Source: Brachionus koreanus (taxonomy: Eukaryota > Rotifera > Eurotatoria > Ploima > Brachionidae). From it: 54,413 bases of DNA. Of the stretch, positions 18,099-28,579 are shown one piece after another. Numbering within the stretch: position 1 is the first letter of the stretch; each line of letters begins with the position of its first letter. The notes below the pieces were generated by a model. The model was not told the origin of the DNA. It saw only the letters and a program-made list of their open reading frames with translations, and ran no database searches. The stretch covers positions 970,239 through 1,024,651 of the forward strand of contig PJRA01000519.1 in assembly GCA_016987375.1 (NCBI GenBank), in the 5' to 3' direction. The position numbers were made by a program, and so were the translations under genes.

Positions 18099-19500
18099 AA
18101 TATGTTCTATCCAAATTATAAATATGCACGATTTATAAATTTACTTATACAAATTATTAATTGACAAATTGGATATGCTATTTATAAATATTGTTAGAAT
18201 TACCTGTAAATTTATAAATTCAATTGTAATTTTACAAATTGTATAGTGTTATGTATACAATTTACAAAATAAATATAAACGATTAAGAAATTTAATGATT
18301 ATTTTATTAATTTTTTTTTATAAAAAAGTTAATTTAAAAAAATCTACGAAAACAAAAATAATTAATTTTTACAACATTTATTTACTGATTTTATATGACA
18401 ATGTGAATTACATTTGACACCTGAACTAAAGCATTTACATTTACCACCGGAACAAGTACCATTACACTGGCACGAAATCTCTATTTCAGTCAAATCCTTA
18501 TCTCTTTTATTAGTTTTTTTAGAGGCTTCTCTTAATGAAATCTTATTTGTAATTGCAGATAATTCAAAACTTAAGAGACCATAATACATTTCCAAATCGT
18601 TGTCAGCTTGTAAGATTCCGGGTAAACCAAAAAGAGAAAATACATAGCGCTCTAAACCTTCGGCTACTTCTTCAGCACATTTATGCTCTTGTGCCCATAA
18701 AATATGAAACTTTGTAAAATGATCAATTACATGAGCAATCCACTGGTATACTACAGCTTTATGTGTAGCTGGTCTATGACGCATATCAACTAAATCGATC
18801 TGTATTCGCGAAAAAAAATCATCAGATCTAATGGGTTTAATTCGAGGTTGAGTCATTTGTGTTAATTTTAGGTTGCATATTGGACAAAATTTAATAAATT
18901 GAGCAACGATGTTTCGTGGTATTCCATAGAAACGAATTGACAGTTGGTGTTCCATTTTATTAATTCCAATATGTCCTCGTTGAACTGAGTGGACGTCATA
19001 AAGTATTTCGAAATAATCTTCTTTGACAGCTACAGGTAAGTTATTGGTATTATTTCGTTTTTTAAATTCACGATAAAGTCTCGGTTGATTTTCGATAATC
19101 TGAATATTAAATTTTTGTTTTTTGAAATAAAATTTTTTGCTTGGATCGGGTTTTTCGATAGTCTCGTTTAAGTAGCTAATAATCAAATTGTATTTCGATT
19201 TATCGATAATTAATGAGGTCGAATCCTCTTTCTTATATTGCTGATTTAAATACTGTTCAAAAGCTGCTTTATGGGCAGCACGACGCTCTTCACTCAAGTT
19301 GTCACTCATTTTTTTAAAATTTATAATTTTATTTTATTAAATTTTATAAATTTGTTTTATGCAATTTATAAATTTCATATACAATTTATGAATAAAAATA
19401 AACATAAAAATTTATAAATAGCATATCCAATTTGTCAATTAATAATTTGTATAAGTAAATTTATAAATCGTGCATATTTATAATTTGGATAGAACAAATA
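18099..19500 (-). mobile_element. Ginger/KRBA2-type integrase transposon
   Basis: Inverted ends about 90-100 bp long, starting TGTTCTATCCAAATTATAA at 18103 and ending with the complement at 19496, flanked by the 4-bp duplication AATA (18099-18102, 19497-19500). The single gene inside encodes an integrase-like protein. Ends of the TGT...ACA type, a 4-bp duplication and a retroviral-type integrase point to Ginger. It is nested in the piggyBac-like MITE. Confidence 0.8.
18362..19309 (-). CDS. Ginger/KRBA2-like integrase, internally deleted
   Basis: An intact 315-codon frame, ATG at 19309. It has a zinc-binding HHCC domain with H107, H113, C142 and C145 (HSVQRGHIGINK ... KFCPIC). The integrase core follows, with Asp172 in IQIDLVDMRHRP and Asp236 in GLPGILQADN. 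The C-terminal Cys-rich tail, CQCNGTCSGGKCKCFSSG and KCNSHCH (280-313), is typical of KRBA2-like Ginger proteins. About 100 residues normally following the second Asp, including the catalytic Glu, are missing: ADN runs straight into LEMYYGLLSFEL. It should therefore bind zinc and perhaps DNA ends but not catalyse strand transfer. The frame remains open across the deletion, so it is either recent or tolerated. Confidence 0.8.
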   Translation of the reverse strand: MSDNLSEERRAAHKAAFEQYLNQQYKKEDSTSLIIDKSKYNLIISYLNETIEKPDPSKKFYFKKQKFNIQIIENQPRLYREFKKRNNTNNLPVAVKEDYFEILYDVHSVQRGHIGINKMEHQLSIRFYGIPRNIVAQFIKFCPICNLKLTQMTQPRIKPIRSDDFFSRIQIDLVDMRHRPATHKAVVYQWIAHVIDHFTKFHILWAQEHKCAEEVAEGLERYVFSLFGLPGILQADNDLEMYYGLLSFELSAITNKISLREASKKTNKRDKDLTEIEISCQCNGTCSGGKCKCFSSGVKCNSHCHIKSVNKCCKN

Positions 19501-19635
19501 TATCCTTTTTGAATTATGTAGATTTTAAAATTTTCTTTAAAAAATGATATAAATTTATAAAATTATTATAGTTTTTTCATAATATATTTTTGAATTAAAA
19601 AAACGTAAAAAAATCTTTGGTGCTTCTAGTGTTAA

Positions 19636-20030
19636 TTGATATTATTTTTTCAAAATAGGAAGGTTCAGTTATAATCAAAAAAAAATGAAAATTTTTTTTG
19701 AAAAAATTAATTTTATGCCATTTTTTAATCTACACTAAGAAAGTTAATTTTACTCTTTTTTAGGAAAAAATATTATCCAAAAAAAAAATGATAATTTGGT
19801 ATTATTTTTTTTTGATAAAACGGCAGTTATATGAAATTAAATTATAAATTAAATTTTGGTGAGAAATCAAGAATCTCTTTAAATTCAAAAGAATTAGAGC
19901 AAACTAAATGTACTTTAAAACACTTTTTGGCAGCAAAATGGGGTTTAAATTTTTTTCATTTATGATGATGATAAAAAAAAATATTATTTTTATTAATAAT
20001 TTTTTAATTAAATAAATAATCTAAAATAAT
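19636..20030. other. AT-rich stretch downstream of the globin gene
   Basis: The first 60 bases probably continue the interrupted Tc1/mariner relic. The rest is A/T-rich and should hold the globin 3' UTR. No gene is seen. Confidence 0.4.
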
Positions 20031-20391
20031 TTATTCGACCAGGCCTTTTGACATTTGACTAGTAAAAAATTCAAAACATTTTAACCAAGCATTTTTTATC
20101 TGCTCAGTAAATTCGCTTTCAAGTGCATCACTTAAAACTTCAATAAATGCATCTTGCATGATATGGAAATAGCATTTCTTAGCGCCATACAATGAATGTT
20201 TTTTCCCCAATTCTACTAGTGAATTGTTTTGACGATTATTTTTCTCTAATGAATTTACAGCAGCGTTAATTGCTTCGAATATGTTATTACCATGCGATTT
20301 TAATTGTGTATTTTCTCTCATCTCTTCTTCCGTATTCAATTTGGCAGCAAACTTCCATATGTGCTTTATTTCAGGATGTCTCTGAAAAAGT
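20031..20391 (-). CDS. Globin (globin X/neuroglobin-like), exon 2
   Basis: Second exon of a 182-residue haem protein (exon 1 at 20443-20630). It encodes helices C to H: FQRHPEIKHIWKFAAKL with the CD1 Phe at 77, distal His96 (E7) in TQLKSHGNN, proximal His128 (F8) in LGKKHSLYGAK, and a well-formed G-H region (EFTEQIKNAWLKCFEFF). The E7-F8 spacing of 32 residues equals that of neuroglobin (64-96), not myoglobin (29). The acceptor is AATTTTTTTTAG|A. It ends with TAA at 20031. Expected roles are O2 or NO binding or nitrite chemistry, inferred from the family. No G7.0 intron is present. Confidence 0.9.
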
Positions 20392-20442
20392 CTAAAAAAA
20401 ATTTATTTTTTTCTCTAAACAATTCAAAAAATCTTTTAATAC
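20392..20442 (-). other. 51-bp globin intron at B12.2
   Basis: GTATTAAAAG...TTTTTTTTAG, 51 bp, phase 2 within the Lys63 codon (AA|A). Lys63 aligns with myoglobin Arg31 (B12), so this is the ancestral B12.2 globin intron. Translation without splicing stops after one residue, so splicing is required. Confidence 0.85.
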
Positions 20443-20630
20443 TTTATCATCATGTTAATGCCATGAGTCTTAAAGTCTCCTTTTTTTGTCAAAACCTTCC
20501 ACGATGAACGAATTATCTTAATGTCATCGGAGCTCAATTGTACTTGACTAGGATCAGATTTTAAATCATTGATCAAATTTGCTTTATTTTTTGTCTCTTT
20601 TTTAAACTGTTTAGTTGATTGGCATCCCAT
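20443..20630 (-). CDS. Globin, exon 1 with MGC membrane-anchor motif
   Basis: Encodes residues 1-62 and two bases of codon 63. The start MGCQSTKQFKKETKNK has Gly2 and Cys3, as in globin X, where they are N-myristoylated and palmitoylated; basic residues follow. The A helix begins near LSSDDIKIIRSSWKVL (Trp44 is the invariant A12), then the B helix to MMIK. The roughly 30-residue N-terminal extension before the A helix also fits globin X rather than neuroglobin. The ATG at 20630 is the only one giving this N-terminus. Membrane attachment is inferred from the motif. Confidence 0.88.
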
Positions 20631-22889
20631 TATATCATATTAAAATTATATTAATATCTAAACTTTTAAATATTTAGTAAAAAAGTAAAGTAAAGTAAAT
20701 AGTATTTAGTAAAAATTCAAATAAATTTAAAATTCATAGGAAAATTTTTATTTTTGATTCAGAAAATTAATTTTTAGTGGGTCCAGGACTGGTCCCATGG
20801 ACCGGGGCTACTAACAGGGACATGGCATGAAAATATCATATTTCTTTGTAAAAACGAGCATAAAAAAAAGTTAATCTTATATTTTGACAAATAAAAAATG
20901 TTAAGAATATAAATAAATAAGAATTTTAAATCTTCAAAATTAATTTTTCTTTTTTTCAACGATTTTTTCCCGTTGGATTAGCCCCATCAGCGAACTTAGA
21001 TAGACCCTGAGCCTAAGGAAAAGAAGAAAAAACAAACAAATGATTTAACAACCTGTAAACTAATTAAAGGCTGACAACAATACGTGATCAAAAATGGTAT
21101 AGTATTTTATTGGAATTTACTAAGCCAAGAATAGATTGATTTGTCAACGGAAGTAGATTTCAAGAAAGGTTTAGACAACTTTAGAAGATCAAGATATACT
21201 TTTACTTAACTTTTATTGGTACCTTTATTATTATAGTCGTTAACCTTGTTTTTTACATATTTTATTAATCAAAAAAAATAATTAATTTATTTAGACTATT
21301 TGTCTTGAGTTTTTTATTAAATTTTTATTTTAAAATATTTTATTAAGATTGATAATCAGTATAAAATTCTTGATTTAAAGAAAATGTCTGAAGAAACCTT
21401 AAGTTCAACTTCAATTCTTATCTTTCCAAGGCACAATATTAACAATCTTGACGATATCTTTAAAAAAAAAGAAAGAATTTTTTTTAAAAATGTTTGAAAT
21501 ATACTTAAAAAATTTTTTAATTAAAACATAGGGATGACTTACAAATCTAAAGACTTAAAATGTAATGTTCATTGTAATTTTCTTTTTTTTTTTTTGAATA
21601 AAATTAGCTTTAGCTTCTAACAATTTTTTTCCACTTGAGTCTAACCTTAATTAAAATTAAATTTCAAAATATATTTTTCTATTTTTAATAATTATTGTTA
21701 TTTATTAATCTATTCATTAATTGCTCTTCAATGCCTAAATATTAAAACTCTGTAAGTGTAATTTTTTTTACATTTTATTAACACTAAAACGATTCACTAA
21801 ATACAATAAGTATTGAAATAAAAACTAATAAATGCTTCTATCAAATTGAAATATTTAAATTTTATGATTAAAATAGGAAAAAATAAAAGCTTCATCTAAT
21901 ATTTAATACTGAGATTCAAATTTCCTGACTACGTATTTGAAAAAAAATCAGTGGATTTTTATTAATTTTGTCCTTGTTTTTTGTTGTTACTATTTTTAAA
22001 GCTTATAAAAATCTAGCCAAATAATTGCTCTTAATCTCGTACTCTAAGAATCAACTAAAAACATATTATTCTAAAATTATTTTTATTGATTTTTATATGA
22101 TTTATTAGATAATAAAAAAAATTATTTTAAAAGTAATTATAGACATCTACATTTTACTAGTGCATGGTTGAACTAAGTTCTCAAAGTGCTTTAAACCATT
22201 TTTAATGATTCTATGTCGTTAAATGACTTAGAATCATTTTACTATGCTATCTAATTCCCTGGTTTTGGTATAAAAAAAATAATTTTTTATTGATCGCTTT
22301 TATTAGTCTTTTCAAATTTGATTTCCTTAAATTTGGCGACAATTTTTTTCATAATTTACTCCATTTAATATAATATTATCCTAAATACTTGAATTATTTA
22401 AATCCGATTCGGAAAATTAGAAAGCAAAATTTAAATATCCAGTCAAGTTAGAATAGTATTAAAGATTTTCATATTTTTGCTCAATTTATTCAAATAATTT
22501 CTTTGATTTCTTCCAGTCTAATCAATAAATATTTTATAAAGATCTCAAATTCATTAATTTTTTAGACTTATTTTTTTACAGATGGAGATATTGAAATTGT
22601 TTTAATAAAATTTTAATGCTTTTTTTGTATGATATTTTCAAAAATTAAGTCCTATTTCAGAGTCCAATAGATAATTTCACCAGACATACTTTTGAAATAT
22701 TCCAAGCAAACTTTACATAAAATTAGTTTTTAAATTTTATTAAAAATTTTATTTTAAAAATTGGTCTTGCTAATGGGTTGAGAAAATATTTTTTTTTAAA
22801 ATTCATATTTTTAAATTCTTACATAGCATGTTGAGTGCTTTACATTTAAATGATCTAAATTTTAATTAAAGATTAATTATGAAATAAAA
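20631..22889. other. Gene-poor AT-rich region
   Basis: Long A/T-rich sequence with two GC-richer patches: 20777-20825 (GTCCAGGACTGGTCCCATGG...) and 20968-21020 (CCCGTTGGATTAGCCCCATC...). I could not assign either one. No exon with splice sites and no inverted element is visible. Confidence 0.45.
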
Positions 22890-22902
22890 TTTAATAACAA
22901 GA

Positions 22903-23035
22903 ACGAAAAGGCATCTTGAAGTTGATGATCAATTCAAAATATTATTTTAATTATCCAAATTTAATATCTAAGAATAAACTCTTTGAACTGAAATGATTTT
23001 TTGAATTGATCATCAACTTCAAGATGCCTTTTCGT
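22903..23035. repeat. Perfect 37-bp-arm hairpin
   Basis: ACGAAAAGGCATCTTGAAG... at 22903-22939 is exactly complementary to 22999-23035, with a 59-base A/T-rich loop. Flanks (AACAAG / CTTGTT) extend the pairing with mismatches to about 22890-23048. It is either a short MITE or a hairpin RNA source. The pairing is too perfect and long for a normal microRNA precursor. Confidence 0.7.
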
Positions 23036-23049
23036 ACTTGTTGTTAATT

Positions 23050-25590
23050 TTTATTCTTTCTTTCTTTCCCAAAATTCTTTCTTATCTCAATATTTTAAAA
23101 CTAAAAATAAGCTAATAATTATAGTTCTAAAGACAAATGATTTTTAAATATTTGTTGAATGAAAATAGATTTCAAAGGCATATTTCCACAGTAAACATTA
23201 ATGTTTATTCTTATTGTCTTTCATTAAATATTTTGGACCATATAGAATTATTCACATTACTTAGTTTAATAAATGTTAAATATCTGTGTGTTAATCAGTC
23301 TATTAGACGAGGACACTAGTCCCTGTTCAATCATCTAGTTACACTTTTAATCGTCAACTTTCGACAAGTGATATAAAGTCCAGTATTACTATACAATAAA
23401 GACAGAAAAAAAATTTTTTCTCCTTTTCTTTTTCTATTGCTCTATTTAATCATTAACTTCCAAAAATGCAGGTTGTATTGTGGAACAACCTTGGGATTTA
23501 ATCCAAATAAAATTAGTCGTTTAATTTGCTCATAATTGTCAAAAATAAAAAAATCCGAAAAACGTAAAAAATATAAACGAGGAATAAAATGTATACACAA
23601 AATTTTTTTGCCCTTGCCTTCCTTTGTTCCTCTCCTCTACATTAAGCTACACTCAAATCAAAATGCAAATTGTAGATAAAATAATTTATGCTAACTGTAA
23701 AAATAAAACATATAAAGGATATTTCTATTTTTTCGTCAAAGGACATGAAGCACCCCAAATTCATTTTTTTTAAATAAATATTAAAAAAATGATATCATAG
23801 AATTAAAATTAGAGCTAAAAATACACAAGATCAGCAAACATTAGATGAGTTTTTTTAAAAATTTAAAAGAAATAAACTAAACATTTTGAAAATCATTAAC
23901 TTTTTTTTTTAAATATGCAAAATAAATCTTTATATTTTAATTACTTTTGTACTAACTACTTTTGTAGACAGAAGAAAGCCTTTAAAATTTTGGAATCGAT
24001 TAAAGTTTGGAATTGGAGGTAATATTATATGGTTGTATGGTGGAAACAAATCATCCGATTCTCAAAATGCTAAAATATGTTATTTTAATTTTTTTTTTGA
24101 ATGAGCTTTGGTCTGACTTTGCCTGTTGTTTTCCAAAGGAATGGAATTTTCAAAAATCATGAAACGTAGTGATCTTATGTCTTTTTTAAATTTATTTGGC
24201 TTTTTTCCAAAATAAATTTTACTAAAAAAAATGGGGATGAATTGATGTCTGTAACGCTGTGAAAGCCAATTTGTTTTAAAGAAATGAAAAATTAAAACCT
24301 AATTTAATTAACTTATTCAAACAACGACACAATAAAATATTAAATTATATTTAGAAATTTAGAGAAAAATGTTGATACACCAAAAAATATCGTGCTAATT
24401 TATTAATATTGAGAAAGAAAAACAATCATTTTATCTTTACTAAAAAATTTAGATAGAAAAAGCTAAAATAAACTAAGTAAAGAAATGATATTTACAATTA
24501 AAAAACTATTTTATTTAGCTTTATTTTCTTGTACTTTTCTTACATTATATCTTATTAAAACAAATAAAAAATAATAAATAAAAAAATTTTAATTTTCTAT
24601 TTAAAATTATTTATCTTAAATTTTGACAAAAAAAAAAAGCTTGTAAAGAACTTGGAATTATTTTAAAAAAGATCAAACAGTCTGTTATTTTGAAAGCTGA
24701 AATCCAGAAAAATTGTTAAATTTCTATTCTAAATTAAAAAGTTATCAAATAAGCCAAGACTGACTAAATACTATTAAAACTAAAATAAAACTTAGTAAAA
24801 AAATTGATTCATAAAAATATCGCAAAAAAGTGCAACATACTTTATCTAAAATAAAGTATTTACTTTCTTTTTTCAAGAAATTAAATAACCTATTGTGAAA
24901 ATCAAAAACCAAAAAAAAAGAAAATTCTTCTTTTTTTTTTCAATTGCCATAGCTTTAATTTAAGCTATAACCGAAAGAGTCACAATATCATTTACTACAA
25001 TTGCTACCATTATTAACTAAAATTTAGTAAAATAAAATGTTTTTAAAAAATACCGCAAAAAAAAGTTCCGCATCTTTTGTTTGAAAAAAAAAATTTTTAT
25101 TAAAATTTCTATGATTTTTTTTTAAGTAAATTTTAGTTTATCAAAAAAGAAAGAATTTTGTTTTGTTTGTATTTGAAGTTCACAGAACCTGATTGATTGA
25201 GTGCAATTAAAAAAAATATCAATAAAGTTTTATTTATTTCTATGAAAATATAGTTCAAGCTTAAGACACCAAATAAAATAAAAAAAGTAAAATTTAGTGC
25301 GTAATCATTTAAAACATATTAATGAATTTGCTAAAAGCTTTAACATTGATATTAATTTGAAAATCTCATTTTTTATGCTAAAACTTATTTAGCCTACTAT
25401 GTCTGACATATTCAATAAATTTAATCTAGCTCAATTAAAATTGAACTTGATTAATTGATTAGCTATTATTCAAATATAATGCTATTTCAAAAGGTTTTAG
25501 TTCAATATCGCAGTCATGAAAAAGACTATTTTAAATATTTTGTTCAACTTTTTTACTACATTTTATTTTTATTTTATTTAGCTTTATTTT
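23050..25590. other. Gene-poor AT-rich region
   Basis: No supported gene. A patch at 25150-25195 repeats the sequence after the (AAT)n tail at 10706-10758. A slightly less biased patch at 23295-23400 (GACACTAGTCCCTG...) is unassigned. Confidence 0.4.
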
Positions 25591-25594
25591 TTAG

Positions 25595-25747
25595 TCTGAA
25601 GAAGCATTAGCTCGGTATAGAAGACAAATATATAATAAATGTGTTTTAAAAGAATCAATGAAAAATGGAAAAATTATTAGTAAGAAATCAGTCCTCAGTA
25701 AATTATACGAAATACTAGAAAGTGAAAATGAAAGCATAGAAAACTAA
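25595..25747 (+). pseudogene. Open 50-codon segment after a TTTTTTAG acceptor; LINE 3'-end-like
   Basis: The frame reads SEEALARYRRQIYNKCVLKE then SMKNGKIISKKSVLSKLYEI and ends LESENESIEN with a stop. Its first 45 bases match 28499-28545 (SDEALARYRKQINK), and partly 29210-29235, both followed by (AAAT)n, so the start is a LINE 3' end. Here the frame stays open for 50 codons, which is a little long for chance in such A/T-rich DNA, and a good acceptor-like TTTATTTTTTAG precedes it. A real last exon cannot be excluded. Confidence 0.35.
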
Positions 25748-26260
25748 AAAGATCTCGAAGGAAAAATAAACTATAAAATAAAAGAATTTATTTAGTTGCC
25801 ATTAAATTAGTTTTTAATATCGAATTTGAAAAATTATTTTTAGTAGTTTTTTTAAATCAACTAATAAAATTATGAAAACACTCTATTTTAATTTTTAAAT
25901 ATAGTGAGAAAGACAAAAATTTACTTTTTTTTTATTTTATTTTATTTATTTTTTTCATTATATCAAAGAGCGGTGTTTAATAGTTTAATAAGTAAACAAA
26001 TAGGAAAAATTCAATAGTTTATCCTCTTTTTTTTTGTAAACAAAAACTTGACAGAGATAGACCATAAAATCTTATCATATTAATAAATAAATCTCTTTTT
26101 TTTAAAATATTTATTATTAAAACTCCATTATGAAAATTTAAATACAATGAAAAATTAAAACTGCTTGATTAAAATATATTTTATTTACTAGTAATCAAAA
26201 CAAATACTGAAACAAAGTGCAGCATATGTTGAGTCATAATATTTTGCGCTTATTAAAAGA
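25748..26260. other. AT-rich stretch, nothing recognised
   Basis: Homopolymer-rich sequence without a coding block, RNA or repeat pairing that I could find. Confidence 0.4.
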
Positions 26261-26264
26261 TTAG

Positions 26265-26400
26265 ATATTTTTGATTTTAGTATTTTGGTAATTCTAAAAC
26301 TTTAAGTCAATTTAAATGTTAAAAAAATAAACAGAATTTGAATATTGAATATAAGAATGCTATTCTAAATGTCTAATTCTTTGTTTATTTAACACTAAAA
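26265..26400 (+). repeat. Dispersed repeat, copy 1 of 3
   Basis: Shares GTAATTCTAAAACTTTAA, TTAAAAAAATAA and TCTTTGTTTATTTAA, in that order and spacing, with 31545-31655 and 38485-38590. All three copies are on the plus strand. Here a mariner transposase follows, so it may be that element's flank or untranslated part. Confidence 0.55.
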
Positions 26401-26449
26401 ACAATTTAATAAAATGAAAACTTTAAATGAAAATTTTTAATTTTTACGA

Positions 26450-26800
26450 CTATTACGCCATCATGGTTCTACAGATGAGAATAGTTACTTGTGATGAAAA
26501 GTAGATTTAATTTCGCAATTATGATAACAGAAATCAATGGTTGGATCCATAAAAACAAGCTCAGGCAGTCGTGAAAAGAGGATGCTGTGATAACAAAGTA
26601 ATGTTGTCTGTTTTATGGAATTTTCAAGGATTAATACACTTTGACCTAGGTCAAGACGGTCATGCTAGAGACACTGAACTTTTTTCTGAACAATTAGAAC
26701 GAATGTTTGCTTCACTTCAAGAATAATATCCTTCTTTAGTCAACCGAAAGCTAAATTTTTTCTTCAAGATAAATCCACACCTCATTACAGCTAAAATAAA
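26450..26800 (+). pseudogene. mariner transposase (DD34D type), broken
   Basis: The plus strand reads RIVTCDEK, then after stops RNYDNRNQWLDP, KQAQAVVKRGCCDNKVMLSV, LWNFQGLIHFDL, DTELFSEQLERMFASLQE, LVNRKLNFFLQDKSTPHYS. VTCDEK holds the first catalytic Asp. The second (normally FHQDNARPH) survives as FLQDKSTPH, with the Asp kept and the Asn changed to Lys. The N-terminal HTH and the third Asp are not found. Several in-frame stops. Typical decayed mariner. Confidence 0.85.
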
Positions 26801-27533
26801 AATAGCAAAAATAGAAGAAAGAAATCTATCTTCTTTTTATTAATCTATATCTTTTATACATAAAATAAATTTTATTATGTAAAACTAATTAACTTGTATA
26901 CAAAAAACTAAGATGAGTCAGAATTTTACTTCTAAATCCCTTAGAAGAATGAGTGATTTAGACTTTTCTCTCTCTGTTTATCATCTTTTATTCTCCATAA
27001 CTGGTGAAAATATTTGCTTGTATATTATTCAATGTTAAAAAAGAAAAATTTGATTGATTTATGATTGATCACCTTAATTTTTAATTTTTTTTCTAATGTA
27101 TAATTCACACTCTTTTCAGTTCTGAAACCTTGTCAATTATCCAAGATCTGCTCCGGATATGTTAAACCAGACCGTTGGGGCCTAGGGGAACATAATTATT
27201 AGCATCATCACAGACACAAACACATACATGATAAATGTGAGAAGCTATTGCACCTTGGTATGATAATTTTAGAATGAGAATGTGTCTAAAATTTAAAAAG
27301 ATTCTTTTTTCGTAGTAATATTTTACCATCTAAATCTAAGATAAATAAAGTGAATTTTTGCATAGCGTTTGAAATTATTTATTTTGACAAATTAAAAGTG
27401 ATGCAAATCCTAGGATTTAATACCAATCTAAAATAACATTTCATTTATTAAAAATTTAAATTATAAAAGTTTATATTTAAGAAAAAAAAAATTTAATAAA
27501 TTAATTTATTTTTATTTACTTAACTTTTCAATG
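26801..27533. other. AT-rich stretch with one GC-richer patch
   Basis: At 27140-27235 a less A/T-biased stretch (GATCTGCTCCGGATATG, CCGTTGGGGCCTAGGGGAAC, then CA-rich) interrupts the background. It looks like a retroelement scrap, but no frame is convincing. Confidence 0.35.
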
Positions 27534-27534
27534 T

Positions 27535-27724
27535 AAAAGTAAAATGTTTTGATCAAATTTGATTTTTCAAATTGATCAAAACATTTCAAATGAGCAATTG
27601 AATTTCAGCAAAAATTTTTGAATCTTTGTAACATTTCAAAGCTTTATTTCAAGGCTTTAAAAAAAGGATTTTAATTTATAAAAATTCATTGAAAAATTAA
27701 ATTTGATCAAAACATTTTACTTTG
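27535..27724. mobile_element. Short MITE with 36-bp inverted ends
   Basis: AAAGTAAAATGTTTTGATC... at 27535-27570 is complementary, with one mismatch, to 27689-27724. A further internal copy of TTGATCAAAACATTT follows at about 27576. TA dinucleotides sit symmetrically near both ends, so a TA-duplicating family is possible. About 190 bp, non-coding. Confidence 0.6.
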
Positions 27725-27729
27725 CCGAA

Positions 27730-28490
27730 ATAAATATGTTAACAAATCATTTAAACTAAGTAGCTCATTAAACTTTTTTGCCTGTTCTCTAACCAGAGGT
27801 CCAAGAGACTTAATTAGATGCTACTCAATTAAAAGAAAAAAGAATATTTTTTTGTTAGGGTAACGCGTTTATTCATAATCTGTTTTATTAACAAAATACG
27901 AGTAGTTTTAAAAACATTAACAAAAAGAACCTTAGAAAATAAACTATAAACACTGTTTCATATCATGCTCTTACCCTAATATAATTTCAACTTTTTCTAA
28001 AAATACAAGCTAAATAAAAAAATCTATAGAAAAATAAAATTTACTGAAGTGCCTCAAATCATAAACATAAGACGTCTCAGACATTCTATTTATATTTTTA
28101 TTTTTTTAAGTTAAAAATCAGATAACAAAAATTAATAAAGAAAACTTTTTTTTCAAAAAGAATTGTAAACAATTAGCTCAGCTTTAATGTAAAACAAAAA
28201 ACATTGAGATTAATAAAATCTGACACAAGTTATTAGGCTCAAAGGTGAATTTTTATTAATGATAATTTAAAAAAAAAATTTTTTTTCAATCAGAAATCTA
28301 GTATCAAAAACATTAAAATTAATTGATTTGTGTAACGAAATTTGCTTCATCGAATAAAAGGTAGGAAGAAAAGGTAACACAATGTTTTGAAAATATTTCT
28401 CCATGTTTGAGTGATAAATTGGTTATAATTGATTAAAATTTGTTTTAATACAATTTTTATTGATTTTAATTTTTACTTTTATTTATTTTT
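27730..28490. other. AT-rich stretch, nothing recognised
   Basis: No gene or inverted element seen. It ends at the LINE 3' tail at 28490. Confidence 0.4.
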
Positions 28491-28498
28491 ATTTTTTT

Positions 28499-28555
28499 AA
28501 TCTGATGAAGCATTAGCTCGGTACAGAAAACAAATAAATAAATAACATTATTATT
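28499..28555 (+). repeat. LINE 3' tail with (AAAT)n and (ATT)n
   Basis: TGATGAAGCATTAGCTCGG followed by TACAGAAAACAAATAAATAAATAA and an ATT run. The same sequence occurs at 25597-25640, and a shortened form ends the LINE at 29240. It marks the 3' end of a LINE family whose insertions finish in short microsatellites. Confidence 0.6.
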
Positions 28556-28579
28556 ATTCAAAAATAAGCCTCTATTACA

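Larger units (their letters stand above)
18028..19635. mobile_element. piggyBac-like MITE containing a Ginger element
   Basis: TTAA at 18028-18031 followed by CACTAGAGGCACCAAA, and the complement with one mismatch ending at 19631 before TTAA (19632-19635). TTAA target duplication with CACTAGA-type ends is the piggyBac pattern. Without the inserted Ginger element it would be about 200 bp and non-coding. It sits inside a Tc1/mariner transposase. Confidence 0.75.
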
